Shown piece after piece: positions 33,272-40,836 of a DNA stretch of 64,000 nt. The position numbers were made by a program, and so were the translations under genes. Origin of the DNA: Hyphomonadaceae bacterium (GTDB lineage Bacteria > Pseudomonadota > Alphaproteobacteria > Caulobacterales > Aquidulcibacteraceae); NCBI GenBank assembly GCA_023384105.1, contig JAHDXR010000016.1, forward strand, positions 1 to 64,000. The letters run 5' to 3'. Each line of letters opens with the position of its first letter. The first letter of the stretch is position 1. The notes beneath the pieces were generated by a model. It saw nothing but the letters and a program-made list of their open reading frames with translations, did no database searches and was not told the DNA's origin.

Positions 33272-34522
33272 ATGGATGAGGGGACCAAAGGCCGGCGCGA
33301 CGGCTTCATCGCGGCGCGCAAGGCGCAGCTGGCCGAAACGATCGCGGCCGACGCCGCCGACGGCGGCGCGCTGCGAGACATGCTGCGCCTCCTGGGCGCG
33401 CTGCTGCACCACGAGGCGCACGAGCGGCTCGAGGCGCTGCGCGCGCTCTACGATCCGCTCGATCCCGACGCGCCGCCGTCGACGCGCGACGTCAGCACGG
33501 CCGCGTTCGAGAGGTTCGAGCAGGCGTTCGCCGAGACGCTGGAGCGGGCCAATTTCCACGAGATCGATCCCGATACGGTGCAGACCCGCCGGGCGACCAA
33601 GCAGCTCACCGGCCTTTCGATCAAGCCGTCGAACGCCGGCATCCGGCGCGTGCGCTTCTTCGCGCGGGGCGTGCAGCCGCAACAGATCGAGCACCGATCC
33701 TGGCTCGGGCTGCGCCGACAGGTCGTGCAGGCCGAAGTGATGAACGACGTGGTCGTGCTGGTCGGCTTCAAGAGCGCGGCCGAGATCGGGCGCGACGATG
33801 CGCGCGCGTTCGCCAGGATGCGGCGCGGCGTGCGCCCTGGCGCTGCGCTGGCGAAGCATTTCCGCAGCGTGGCGACGGCGGAACTGGTGACGCTGCATCC
33901 CGGCGCCAAGCCCAGCATGCGGCCGCGCGACCAGGTGTTTCTCGCCGCGCCCGCAGTGGCGACCGGCGTGCCGGTGCTGCTCAATCTATGGCCGGCGATC
34001 ACCGTGCTGTTCGCGGTGCTGGCGGCCTATTTCGGCGCGCAGGGCGTGATCGAGGAAAACGAGCTGAAGCGCGCGCTGGCGGCGATCTCCGGCCTGGTGG
34101 CCGTCGGCGCTTTCGTGATGCGCCAGCGGCTCAAGTACGAGGCGCAGACGCTGCGCTACCAGAAGCAGCTCGCCGACACGGTCTATTTCCGCAACCTCGC
34201 CAACAATGCCGGCGTGCTCGATCTGCTGGTCGGCGCCGGCGAGGACCAGGACGCAAAGGAAGCGTTTCTCGCCTACGCGGTGCTGCGCCGGGCCGAGCAT
34301 CCGCTGGTGAAGGCGGAAATCGACAATGCGGTAGAGGCCTATCTGAAAGAGCGCTTCGATCTCGACGTCGATTTCGAGATCCACGACGCGCTCGGCAAGA
34401 TCGAGCGGCTGGGCCTGGTGACGCGCGAAGGCGAAGCCTACCGGGCGCTTGAACCGGCGGACGCGCTTGCAAAGCTCGACGCCGCCTGGGACGGCGTGTT
34501 CAATTTTTCGGCGCGGCGGTGA
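33272..34522 (+). CDS. DUF3754 (TMEM143-like) membrane protein
   Basis: This 416-residue protein has a charged N-terminal half (up to about residue 225), then two hydrophobic helices (PVLLNLWPAITVLFAVLAAYFGA and a second after a short loop), then a C-terminal domain containing DTVYFRNLANNAGVLDLLVGAGEDQDAKEAFLAYAVLRRAE. The latter resembles the DUF3754 signature shared with eukaryotic TMEM143, with helical segments to the end. Function is unknown in bacteria. The gene stands alone on the plus strand; the repeat copy R1 begins right after its stop. Confidence in the family is moderate; the gene itself is well supported by length and codon pattern. Confidence 0.75.
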   Translation: MDEGTKGRRDGFIAARKAQLAETIAADAADGGALRDMLRLLGALLHHEAHERLEALRALYDPLDPDAPPSTRDVSTAAFERFEQAFAETLERANFHEIDPDTVQTRRATKQLTGLSIKPSNAGIRRVRFFARGVQPQQIEHRSWLGLRRQVVQAEVMNDVVVLVGFKSAAEIGRDDARAFARMRRGVRPGAALAKHFRSVATAELVTLHPGAKPSMRPRDQVFLAAPAVATGVPVLLNLWPAITVLFAVLAAYFGAQGVIEENELKRALAAISGLVAVGAFVMRQRLKYEAQTLRYQKQLADTVYFRNLANNAGVLDLLVGAGEDQDAKEAFLAYAVLRRAEHPLVKAEIDNAVEAYLKERFDLDVDFEIHDALGKIERLGLVTREGEAYRALEPADALAKLDAAWDGVFNFSARR

Positions 34523-34530
34523 AGCCAAAG

Positions 34531-34614
34531 TACGGACCGCCGGCGGGACGCCGGCAACACCGCTTCGTCCTGCACGCGCTGAGAAGCTGAAATGCTGCGT
34601 GCCGGCGGTCCATA
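34531..34614. repeat. GGACCGCCGGCG palindromic repeat, copy 1
   Basis: The ends TACGGACCGCCGGC and GCCGGCGGTCCATA are inverted repeats around about 56 bp. It begins 9 bp after the DUF3754 stop codon. Other copies lie at 35396, 36608 (half), 38745 (diverged) and 54811. Confidence 0.75.
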
Positions 34615-34703
34615 TTGGCGGCGCGGGCGGTTTGACGCAGCGCTTTTGGCTGCGCTCGCGGGGCTTTGCGAGGCAGTTGCGGGGCGCAGGCTTTGGCGGC
34701 GCG

Positions 34704-35207
34704 TCAGGAACTATCCGTAAGTTCAACCGCGGCGGCGTGACATGCCGCGCTCAGCGCCTGCGCGGGCGGCGCGACGGGCGTCAACGCAGCTATGCGCAGG
34801 CCCTTGCGCAGCAGGCGCTTGAAATGCGCGACGTGGCGCGCGGGATTGGCGAGCGCATCGACAAGCCGCAGTACGCGCGCGCGGATCGAACCGCCGGGTA
34901 AGCGAATGCGCGCGCTCTTGACCAGGAGGTGCGGCGCGCCGCAGCTGACGCGGAAGCCGCGCGGCGCGAAGCGGATGCGGATATTGGGACGGCGGCGCGC
35001 GCCAAGCTCGCTGACGGCCGCGAGAAAGAGCAAGTGCGCGACAAGGCGTTCGCCGCGGCGGATGTACCGGCGCAGACGGCGGCGCCCGCGCGGATGACCG
35101 ACGGAGAACACAAAGCCCGCCAGCCGGCACACGAACAGGACCGCAAACGCCATGAAGCGCTTGAGGTCTCCTTTCGTGATCGTGCGGGGCTTGGGGCGAT
35201 GTTTCAT
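34704..35207 (-). CDS. small basic membrane-associated hypothetical protein
   Basis: I do not recognise this 167-residue protein. It begins MKHRPKPRTITKGDLKRFMAFAVLFVCRLAGFVF, with a basic start and one hydrophobic helix, followed by an Arg-rich stretch (RGRRRLRRYIRRGERLVAHLLFLAAVSELGARRRP) and another moderately hydrophobic half. The Arg-richness could also come from a GC-rich noncoding frame, and no clear ribosome-binding site precedes the ATG. However, the order of a charged start, helix and basic loop looks like a real small membrane protein. It lies between repeat copies 1 and 2, with no close partner. Confidence 0.45.
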   Translation of the reverse strand: MKHRPKPRTITKGDLKRFMAFAVLFVCRLAGFVFSVGHPRGRRRLRRYIRRGERLVAHLLFLAAVSELGARRRPNIRIRFAPRGFRVSCGAPHLLVKSARIRLPGGSIRARVLRLVDALANPARHVAHFKRLLRKGLRIAALTPVAPPAQALSAACHAAAVELTDSS

Positions 35208-35395
35208 GCGCGCCAGTATGCGGCCATGCGCAAGCCGGTCGGATTGATTTTGTGCGAAGCGTTGATTGCAGGGGGCTTCCGGCCGAAGCGGCGTGGATAG
35301 CGCGACATCTATGCACGTTTCCGCGCGTCTGTGTTCGCTGCACGCCGGCGCAAAAATACGCCGCCTTCGACAAGCTCAGGCTGACGCACATATAG

Positions 35396-35497
35396 TATGG
35401 ACCGCCGGCGCCCCCGCCGGCACGCGCCTTATCGACCAAACGCCGACGCTTGTCGGTAGCTGTCGCGCCGTGCCGGCGAGGGCGCCGGCGGTCCGTA
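35396..35497. repeat. GGACCGCCGGCG palindromic repeat, copy 2
   Basis: The ends TATGGACCGCCGGCGCCC and GGGCGCCGGCGGTCCGTA are inverted, with further pairing inside (CGCCGGCACGCG against CGCGCCGTGCCGGCG). It is 102 bp long, the longest copy in the window, and ends directly at the stop codon of the DUF2332 gene. Confidence 0.75.
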
Positions 35498-35498
35498 T

Positions 35499-36554
35499 CT
35501 AAGCTGCTTCGACGCGGCGGACGTGGCCGTCGGTGTAGCCGACGATGCGGCGATGGCCGCCCGGCCAGGCGACGAGATCGAACACCATGCGGCCGCTGTT
35601 GAGTTCGCCGCCGAACAGGCCTTCGGGCTCGAGCCGCACCCAGGCGAGCGGCGCGCTCTCCGTGGCCAACGCTCCGGCGGATTCGATGGCGGCGACGATC
35701 GCTGCGCGGGCCTCGCGCGGCGGATATTGCAGGAACACGGAATGATAGACGATCGTCGCCGCATCGCCGGCGCGCGCGCCGAGCCTGGCCGCGATCCATT
35801 CGGCGGCGTCGGCGCGTTCGACGCGCACATGGTTGGCGCACGCCAGCGCGGCCGCGCCGTCAAAGCGCGCGAGCCGGTCCGGCTGGTCGGCCCAAATGTA
35901 GGACTTGAGCCGCAGCCGCTGCGCGTCGTCGCGGACGTCGAGCGGGTTGAGATCGCAGGCCGCGCGGTTGCGGACCTGGAGCGGCGCGTCGAGCGGCGGC
36001 GGCGGCCCGCTCCAATCGGTATCGATGACGACCGGGCCGTCGCCGCCCCACGACCAGCCGTTCGGACGATACGCGAACTTGTCCCAGTTGAGATTGAGGC
36101 CGGCGCTGGCGCCGAGTTCGAGCATGTCGACCGGCCCGCGCCAATCGCGCGCAAACGCCAGGAAGCAGGCGAGCAATGCAATCGAACGGCGCGTCTCGTT
36201 GGTCTGCGGCGGCGAGCGGATGAAGTCGCGCACCCAGCCGCCGTCGCGCGCGAACATCGCGCGCACGGCGGGCCACACCTCGCTCATGCGCCACGCGGGG
36301 GTCTGCGCGGGATAGAGCGCCGCGAGCGCCGGATCGCGGCCTGCGAGCACCGCGGCGTGCGCGGCGCCGGCGAGACGAAGCGACACCGCGTCGGCGCGGG
36401 GATTGCCGGGCCAGTCGCCGACGAGCGCGGCGGTCGGGCCGCCGGCGATGATGTCCTCGCGCATCCGCTCCACCAGCGCGCCCGTGAACGGCGAGCCGAG
36501 CGCGGTGCAAAAAGCAGCTTGCTCGGCGAAGTGGGCGAGGAGCTTTTCGTTCAT
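35499..36554 (-). CDS. DUF2332 protein
   Basis: This 351-residue protein of the DUF2332 family has an all-helical N-terminal half and a C-terminal half with a nucleotide-fold look: VDMLELGASAGLNLNWDKFAYRPNGWSWGG, DLNPLDVRDDAQRLRLKSYIWADQ, TIVYHSVFLQYP and AWVRLEPEGLFGGELNSGRMVFDLVAWPGG. The LELGASAGLNL segment resembles the glycine loop of Rossmann-fold methyltransferases, so an SAM-related role is possible but unproven. It is flanked on both sides by repeats: copy 2 touches its stop, and the whole gap to the upstream thiolase is repeat. Confidence 0.8.
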   Translation of the reverse strand: MNEKLLAHFAEQAAFCTALGSPFTGALVERMREDIIAGGPTAALVGDWPGNPRADAVSLRLAGAAHAAVLAGRDPALAALYPAQTPAWRMSEVWPAVRAMFARDGGWVRDFIRSPPQTNETRRSIALLACFLAFARDWRGPVDMLELGASAGLNLNWDKFAYRPNGWSWGGDGPVVIDTDWSGPPPPLDAPLQVRNRAACDLNPLDVRDDAQRLRLKSYIWADQPDRLARFDGAAALACANHVRVERADAAEWIAARLGARAGDAATIVYHSVFLQYPPREARAAIVAAIESAGALATESAPLAWVRLEPEGLFGGELNSGRMVFDLVAWPGGHRRIVGYTDGHVRRVEAA

Positions 36555-36562
36555 GCCAAAAC

Positions 36563-36632
36563 CGTCATCCTGGGCGCGCGCTGGGCGCCCCGGGATGACG
36601 AAGCAGGCCGGCGAGGCGCCGGCGGTCCATAT
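36563..36632. repeat. composite repeat: GGATGACG hairpin plus half of the GGACCGCCGGCG repeat
   Basis: The gap between the DUF2332 start and thiolase stop is almost all repeat. CGTCATCCTGGGCGC pairs with GCGCCCCGGGATGACG (36563-36600), and a right half-copy of the GGACCGCCGGCG family follows (36608-36632, ending GCGGTCCATA). Confidence 0.65.
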
Positions 36633-37793
36633 TTAGCGCTCCACCGCGAGCGCGATGCCTTCGCCGCCGCCGATGCAGAGCGAGGCGACGCCGCGCTTGG
36701 CGCCGCGCGCCTCCATCGCCGCCAGCAGCGTCACCAGCACGCGCGCGCCGGAAGCGCCTATCGGGTGGCCCAGCGCGCAGGCGCCGCCATTGACGTTGAT
36801 GATGTCGTGGCCGATGCCGAGCTCCTTCATCGCGATCATCGGCACGATGGCGAAGGCTTCGTTGATCTCCCAGAGATCGACGTCGCCGGTCTTCCAGCCG
36901 GCGCGCGCGAGCGCTTTCTGGATCGCCGGCACCGGCGCGGAGGTGAACTTCGCCGGCTCCTGCGCGTGCGAGCTTTGCGCCACGATGCGGGCGATGATCT
37001 TCCTGCCCTGCTTCTCCGCGTCCGAGCGGCGCATCAGCACCAGCGCCGCCGCGCCGTCGGAGATCGCCGAGGCGTTGGCGGCGGTGACGGTGCCGTCCTG
37101 GGTGAAAGCGGGCTTGAGCGACGGGATCTTGTCGGGACGCGCCTTGCGCGGCAGTTCGTCGGTATCGAGCGCGCCGGTCTTCAGTTCGATCGGCGCGATC
37201 TCGCGCTTGAAGCGGCCTTCGCTGGTGGCGCTTTGCGCGCGCTTCAGCGTCTCGAGCGCGTAAGCGTCCTGCGCCTCGCGCGAGAACTGGTACTCCTTCG
37301 CGGCGGCGTCGGCGTAGACGCCCATGGCTAGGCCCTCATAGGCGTCTTCGAGGCCGTCGAGCGCCATGTGGTCGAACAGCTTGTCGTGGCCGTACTTCTG
37401 GCCGGTGCGGTGCTTCGCCATCAGGAACGGCGCGCGCGTCATGTTCTCCATGCCGCCGGCGATCACCGTGTCGCTCTCTCCCGAGAGCAGCGCCTGACGG
37501 CCTACCGCCACCGCCTGCAGGCCCGAGCCGCACATCTTGTTCAGCGTCACCGCCTGCGTGCCCTTGTCGAGCCCGGCTTTCAGCGCCGCCTGCCGCGCCG
37601 GCGCCTGGCCTTGGCCGGCGGACAGCACATTGCCCATGAAAATGGTGTCGGCGCCGGAAACCCCCGCGTCCTTGACCGCGGCCTTCACCGCAACGGCGCC
37701 CAGTTCCGAGGCGCTCAGGTTCGCGAGTTCGCCCAGCAAACCGCCCATGGGCGTGCGGGCCATGCCGACGATGACGATATCTTCCTGGCTCAT
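36633..37793 (-). CDS. acetyl-CoA C-acetyltransferase (thiolase)
   Basis: This thiolase of 386 residues forms acetoacetyl-CoA from two acetyl-CoA, or runs the reverse. The first catalytic Cys is in LNKMCGSGLQAV (near residue 88), the active-site motif NEAFA appears in DLWEINEAFAIVP, the His is in CALGHPIGASGAR and the second Cys in ASLCIGGGEG. The start is the ATG at 37793 (MSQEDIVIVGMARTPMGG) with GGAAG upstream; the same frame stays open to 38489 only as noise antisense to the hydrolase. It could use the acetoacetate arm of BKACE chemistry only after CoA activation. No regulon operator is present, so it is probably housekeeping. Confidence 0.94.
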   Translation of the reverse strand: MSQEDIVIVGMARTPMGGLLGELANLSASELGAVAVKAAVKDAGVSGADTIFMGNVLSAGQGQAPARQAALKAGLDKGTQAVTLNKMCGSGLQAVAVGRQALLSGESDTVIAGGMENMTRAPFLMAKHRTGQKYGHDKLFDHMALDGLEDAYEGLAMGVYADAAAKEYQFSREAQDAYALETLKRAQSATSEGRFKREIAPIELKTGALDTDELPRKARPDKIPSLKPAFTQDGTVTAANASAISDGAAALVLMRRSDAEKQGRKIIARIVAQSSHAQEPAKFTSAPVPAIQKALARAGWKTGDVDLWEINEAFAIVPMIAMKELGIGHDIINVNGGACALGHPIGASGARVLVTLLAAMEARGAKRGVASLCIGGGEGIALAVER

Positions 37794-37864
37794 TGTGCTG
37801 TCTTCCCTTCCGGAGGCGGGACCATAAGCGTTGACGCGCCATGCGCCAACAGCTTGCCGCCGCT

Positions 37865-38626
37865 TTAGGCTACGAAGCTCACGATGCGATCGATCACGGC
37901 GCGGTCCTGCGCGATCATGCGGTGGCCCAGGCCGTCGCACAGAACGAACTCGGCGTTGGGCCATTGCCGGGCGATGGCTTCGCCGTTTTCCCAGTCGACG
38001 GCGTCGTCGTCCATGGAGTGGATGACGAGCGTTTCGGTCGGGCTGGCCAGCGCGGCGAGATCGAAGCCCGCGCGCTCGGCGCCGATGTCGGCGGCGTAGA
38101 GTTCGCGCGCGCGGCGCACGACCTCCTCCGGCACGCCTTGCTCGCCGGCGCCGTCGAACCAGTGCTTGTTGCGCCCCCGCGGCGCCGCGATCAGCACGGC
38201 GCGGCGCGGCGCGAAGCCGTTCATCAGCGCGAGCCCCGTCGCCGGGCCGCCGAACGAATGGGTGACGACGGCGTCGATCGGGCCGAGTTCGCGCGCGACG
38301 GCTTCGATCGCGGCGGCGGCGCCGGTCGGCTGGCAGGTCTCGCCTTGCGAGTAGCCGTGGCCGGGGAGGTCGAAGGCGACGGAAGCAACGCCGATTTCGC
38401 TCAGCGCATGGATGAGCGGGCTCCAGAGCGAGTTGTCGTCCTGCCAGCCGTGCACGCAAAGCACGGCCGGGCCTTCGCCGAGGCGCCACGCGGCGACCTT
38501 GCCGAGCGGGGTTTCGACTTCGGCGTCCTGCGCGTGGCGCAGCGGCTCCGCCAAGCGCGGGCGCGCGCGGCGGCGCGGCGTCATCGCTTCCGTCAGCAAG
38601 GCGCGGGCTTGTTCGTCGAGACTCAT
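37865..38626 (-). CDS. alpha/beta hydrolase
   Basis: This 253-residue hydrolase has the fold landmarks [15 protein letters not shown] (oxyanion), [11 protein letters not shown], a nucleophile elbow [12 protein letters not shown] with Ser in HSFGG, and a C-terminal acid/His pair ([20 protein letters not shown]). It is an esterase or lipase-like enzyme of unknown substrate. Its start overlaps the mnmA stop by 4 bp (ATGA), so it is co-transcribed with mnmA, a link I cannot explain. The thiolase follows about 70 bp later. Confidence 0.85.
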   Translation of the reverse strand: MSLDEQARALLTEAMTPRRRARPRLAEPLRHAQDAEVETPLGKVAAWRLGEGPAVLCVHGWQDDNSLWSPLIHALSEIGVASVAFDLPGHGYSQGETCQPTGAAAAIEAVARELGPIDAVVTHSFGGPATGLALMNGFAPRRAVLIAAPRGRNKHWFDGAGEQGVPEEVVRRARELYAADIGAERAGFDLAALASPTETLVIHSMDDDAVDWENGEAIARQWPNAEFVLCDGLGHRMIAQDRAVIDRIVSFVA

Positions 38627-39861
38627 TGCGTCGCCATGATCCAGCCGCCGCCGAGAACGCGCGTGGAGTGCGGGTCGTAGAACACGGCGGCTTGGCCAGG
38701 AGCTACCCCCTCTTCCGGCGCGTCAAGCAAGACGGACCATGCTTGGGCCGCCGGCGTCTCGCCGGCGGGAACGGTGGAGATGAGCGTCGTCTTGCGGGCG
38801 GCGCTCGCCGGCGGGGACGCCGGCGGTTCGAGCAGGAGCTTCGCCGGCGCGGGCGGGCGCGTGGAGCGGACGCGGACGAGAATGTCGCGGCCGTCGAGTT
38901 CGCCTTCCGATGCAACCGGATCGCCGATCCAGTTCACGTCCTTGAGCGCAATGCGGCTGACGCCCAGCGCCTCGCGCGGGCCGACGATGACGCGCTTGTT
39001 CGCCGCGTCGAGCTTCACGACGAAGAGCGGCTCGCCCGCGGCGATGCCCAGGCCCCGGCGCTGGCCGACGGTGAAATTGATGACGCCGTTGTGCCCGCCC
39101 ATGACGCGGCCGTCGATATGCACGATCTCGCCGGGCTCGATCGCGCCGGGGCGCAGCTTCTCGACGACGGCCTGGTATTTGCCGTCCGGCACGAAGCAGA
39201 TGTCCTGGCTGTCCGGCTTGGCGGCGACGCGCAGGCCAAGCTCATCCGCCAGCTCGCGCACCTTGCTCTTGGGCATGCCGCCAAGCGGGAAGCGCAGATA
39301 CGCAAGCTGGTCGCACGTCGTTGCGAACAGGAAGTAGGTCTGATCGCGCGATGCGTCGGCGGCGCGGTGGAGTTCGGGGCCGTGCGGCCCTTCGATGCGC
39401 TGCACATAATGGCCGGTGACGAGACAGTCGGCGGCCAGGTCTTCGGCGACGCGCTTCAGGTCCTTGAACTTCACGGTTTGGTTGCAGCGCACGCACGGGA
39501 TCGGCGTGGCGCCCGCAAGGTAGGTGTCGGCGAAATTCTCCATCACGGCGTGGCGGAAGCGGCTTTCGTAGTCCAGGACGTAGTGCGGGAAGCCGCAAGC
39601 GTCGGCGACGCGGCGGGCGTCGTGGATGTCCTGGCCGGCGCAGCACGCGCCCGGCTTGCTGACGGCGGCGCCGTGATCATAGAGCTGCAGCGTAACGCCG
39701 ACGACGTCATAGCCTTCGCGCTTCAGCATCGCGGCGACGACGGACGAATCCACGCCGCCGGACATGGCGGCGACGACGCGCGTTTGCGCCGGAGGCTTGG
39801 CGAAGCCCAATGAATTGAGGGTGCGCGCGGCCGGCGCCGGCGCGGTAAGCAGGTCGGTCAT
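38623..39861 (-). CDS. mnmA: tRNA 2-thiouridylase MnmA, with an in-frame repeat insertion
   Basis: This enzyme adds sulfur to U34 of tRNA-Lys, -Glu and -Gln. The 412-residue protein has the PP-loop [13 protein letters not shown], the Cys-containing [24 protein letters not shown], the [19 protein letters not shown] domain and the C-terminal GQAAVFYD...VLGGGWI. About 30 residues between LLLEPP and [12 protein letters not shown] (roughly residues 344-375) are Pro/Ala-rich and not part of the family as I recall it. Their DNA (38745-38829) is a diverged copy of the GGACCGCCGGCG palindromic repeat. The insertion keeps the frame and sits in the variable C-terminal region. Its stop overlaps the alpha/beta hydrolase start. 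Confidence 0.93.
   Translation of the reverse strand: MTDLLTAPAPAARTLNSLGFAKPPAQTRVVAAMSGGVDSSVVAAMLKREGYDVVGVTLQLYDHGAAVSKPGACCAGQDIHDARRVADACGFPHYVLDYESRFRHAVMENFADTYLAGATPIPCVRCNQTVKFKDLKRVAEDLAADCLVTGHYVQRIEGPHGPELHRAADASRDQTYFLFATTCDQLAYLRFPLGGMPKSKVRELADELGLRVAAKPDSQDICFVPDGKYQAVVEKLRPGAIEPGEIVHIDGRVMGGHNGVINFTVGQRRGLGIAAGEPLFVVKLDAANKRVIVGPREALGVSRIALKDVNWIGDPVASEGELDGRDILVRVRSTRPPAPAKLLLEPPASPPASAARKTTLISTVPAGETPAAQAWSVLLDAPEEGVAPGQAAVFYDPHSTRVLGGGWIMATQ
38745..38829. repeat. diverged GGACCGCCGGCG repeat inside mnmA
   Basis: GGGCCGCCGGCGTCTCGCCGGC and GCCGGCGGGGACGCCGGCGGTTC match each other as inverted arms and match the intergenic copies, with length about 85 bp like copy 1. Translated in the mnmA frame it gives the Pro/Ala-rich insertion. 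Confidence 0.65.
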
Positions 39862-39900
39862 CTTGCTCCTCCCCCTGGGGTCAAGGCCCAGGGCGAAGGC

Positions 39901-40824
39901 CTATAGATAGTCGAGCAGGCTGAGCCTTGAAAGCTCGGAGAAGGTCTTGGCCGTCGCTTCGTACTGCAGCAGCAGCGAGGCGAGCTTCACCGAAACCTCG
40001 GCGACGTCGGCGTCGGCCTGATCGCCGATCTCCTTGAGCAGCAGATTCGAGCGTTCCTGGAGCCGCACCTGTTCCGTGGCGAAGCGCTTCTGCAGCTGGC
40101 CGGCGCGGCCCTCTTCGTTGGTGAACTTGGTGGCTTCGGCGTCGAGCCGGTCGGCGAAGTTCTGCAGCGCAGCGAGCTGCGTGCCGGTGATGGGTTGGCC
40201 GATGGTTCCGCCATTGGCGTCCAGGAACACTTTCAGGTCCGAGAGCGTCTGCAGCAGCCCCTGCGACATCTCCGACGCCTTCGCCGACAGCACGATCGGC
40301 TCGCCGACGCCGAGGTCGAGGACTTGGTGACGCGCAGCCTCATCGAAGATGTCCTGAGGTCCCGCCGCGGCGACCAGTTCGGCCAGCGTGTTGATCTTGA
40401 TCGGCCCCGCGCCCTGGCGCTCGCCCGCGAACAGCGGCTGGCCGTTCCAGGTCTCGTTCAGCGCCGAGACGATGCTCTTGAACGACAGCTCAAGCTCGGT
40501 CGTGACGCCGCGGCCGTCATTGGCGGCGATGGCTTCGCGGATCGATTGCGCCAGCATTTGCGCGCCGTCGGAGACTTGCCCCAGCGCGGCGCCCTGCACG
40601 CCAAAACGCGCCTGCAGCTGCGTGATCACCGAAACGCGCGAATCGGCGTTGGTCTTCATGCTCCGCGCATTGAGCAAGCGGCTGGCCGCGCCGCCGAAGC
40701 CCATCAGATCCGTGTGCTTGTCGCCGGACGCGACCTGGCGCTGCAAGTCCGACAATTCGCTGGTGATGCGGCGAATGTCGAGCTGCGCCTGAGTGGTGAA
40801 GCGGAAGGTCAGTGCGCCGCTCAT
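39901..40824 (-). CDS. flgL: flagellar hook-filament junction protein FlgL
   Basis: This junction protein joins the flagellar hook to the filament on the outside of the cell. The 307-residue product has the flagellin-like plan: an N-terminal helix (FRFTTQAQLDIRRITSELSDLQRQVASGDKHTDLMGF), a long helical and variable middle, and a C-terminal helix (SVKLASLLLQYEATAKTFSELSRLSLLDYL) that makes the coiled coil of the D0 domain. It follows flgK by 12 bp on the minus strand, the usual pairing. The long 307-residue size and flagellin-type ends could suggest flagellin, but flgK as neighbour and the shorter D0 argue for FlgL. Confidence 0.88.
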   Translation of the reverse strand: MSGALTFRFTTQAQLDIRRITSELSDLQRQVASGDKHTDLMGFGGAASRLLNARSMKTNADSRVSVITQLQARFGVQGAALGQVSDGAQMLAQSIREAIAANDGRGVTTELELSFKSIVSALNETWNGQPLFAGERQGAGPIKINTLAELVAAAGPQDIFDEAARHQVLDLGVGEPIVLSAKASEMSQGLLQTLSDLKVFLDANGGTIGQPITGTQLAALQNFADRLDAEATKFTNEEGRAGQLQKRFATEQVRLQERSNLLLKEIGDQADADVAEVSVKLASLLLQYEATAKTFSELSRLSLLDYL

Positions 40825-40836
40825 AGCGTTCTCCTA

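Noticed and set aside
34723-35841. Large minus-strand frame overlapping the small hypothetical gene and the repeat copies
   Set aside because: Crosses a repeat copy and the 3' end of the DUF2332 gene in a different frame; composition is Arg-rich noise.
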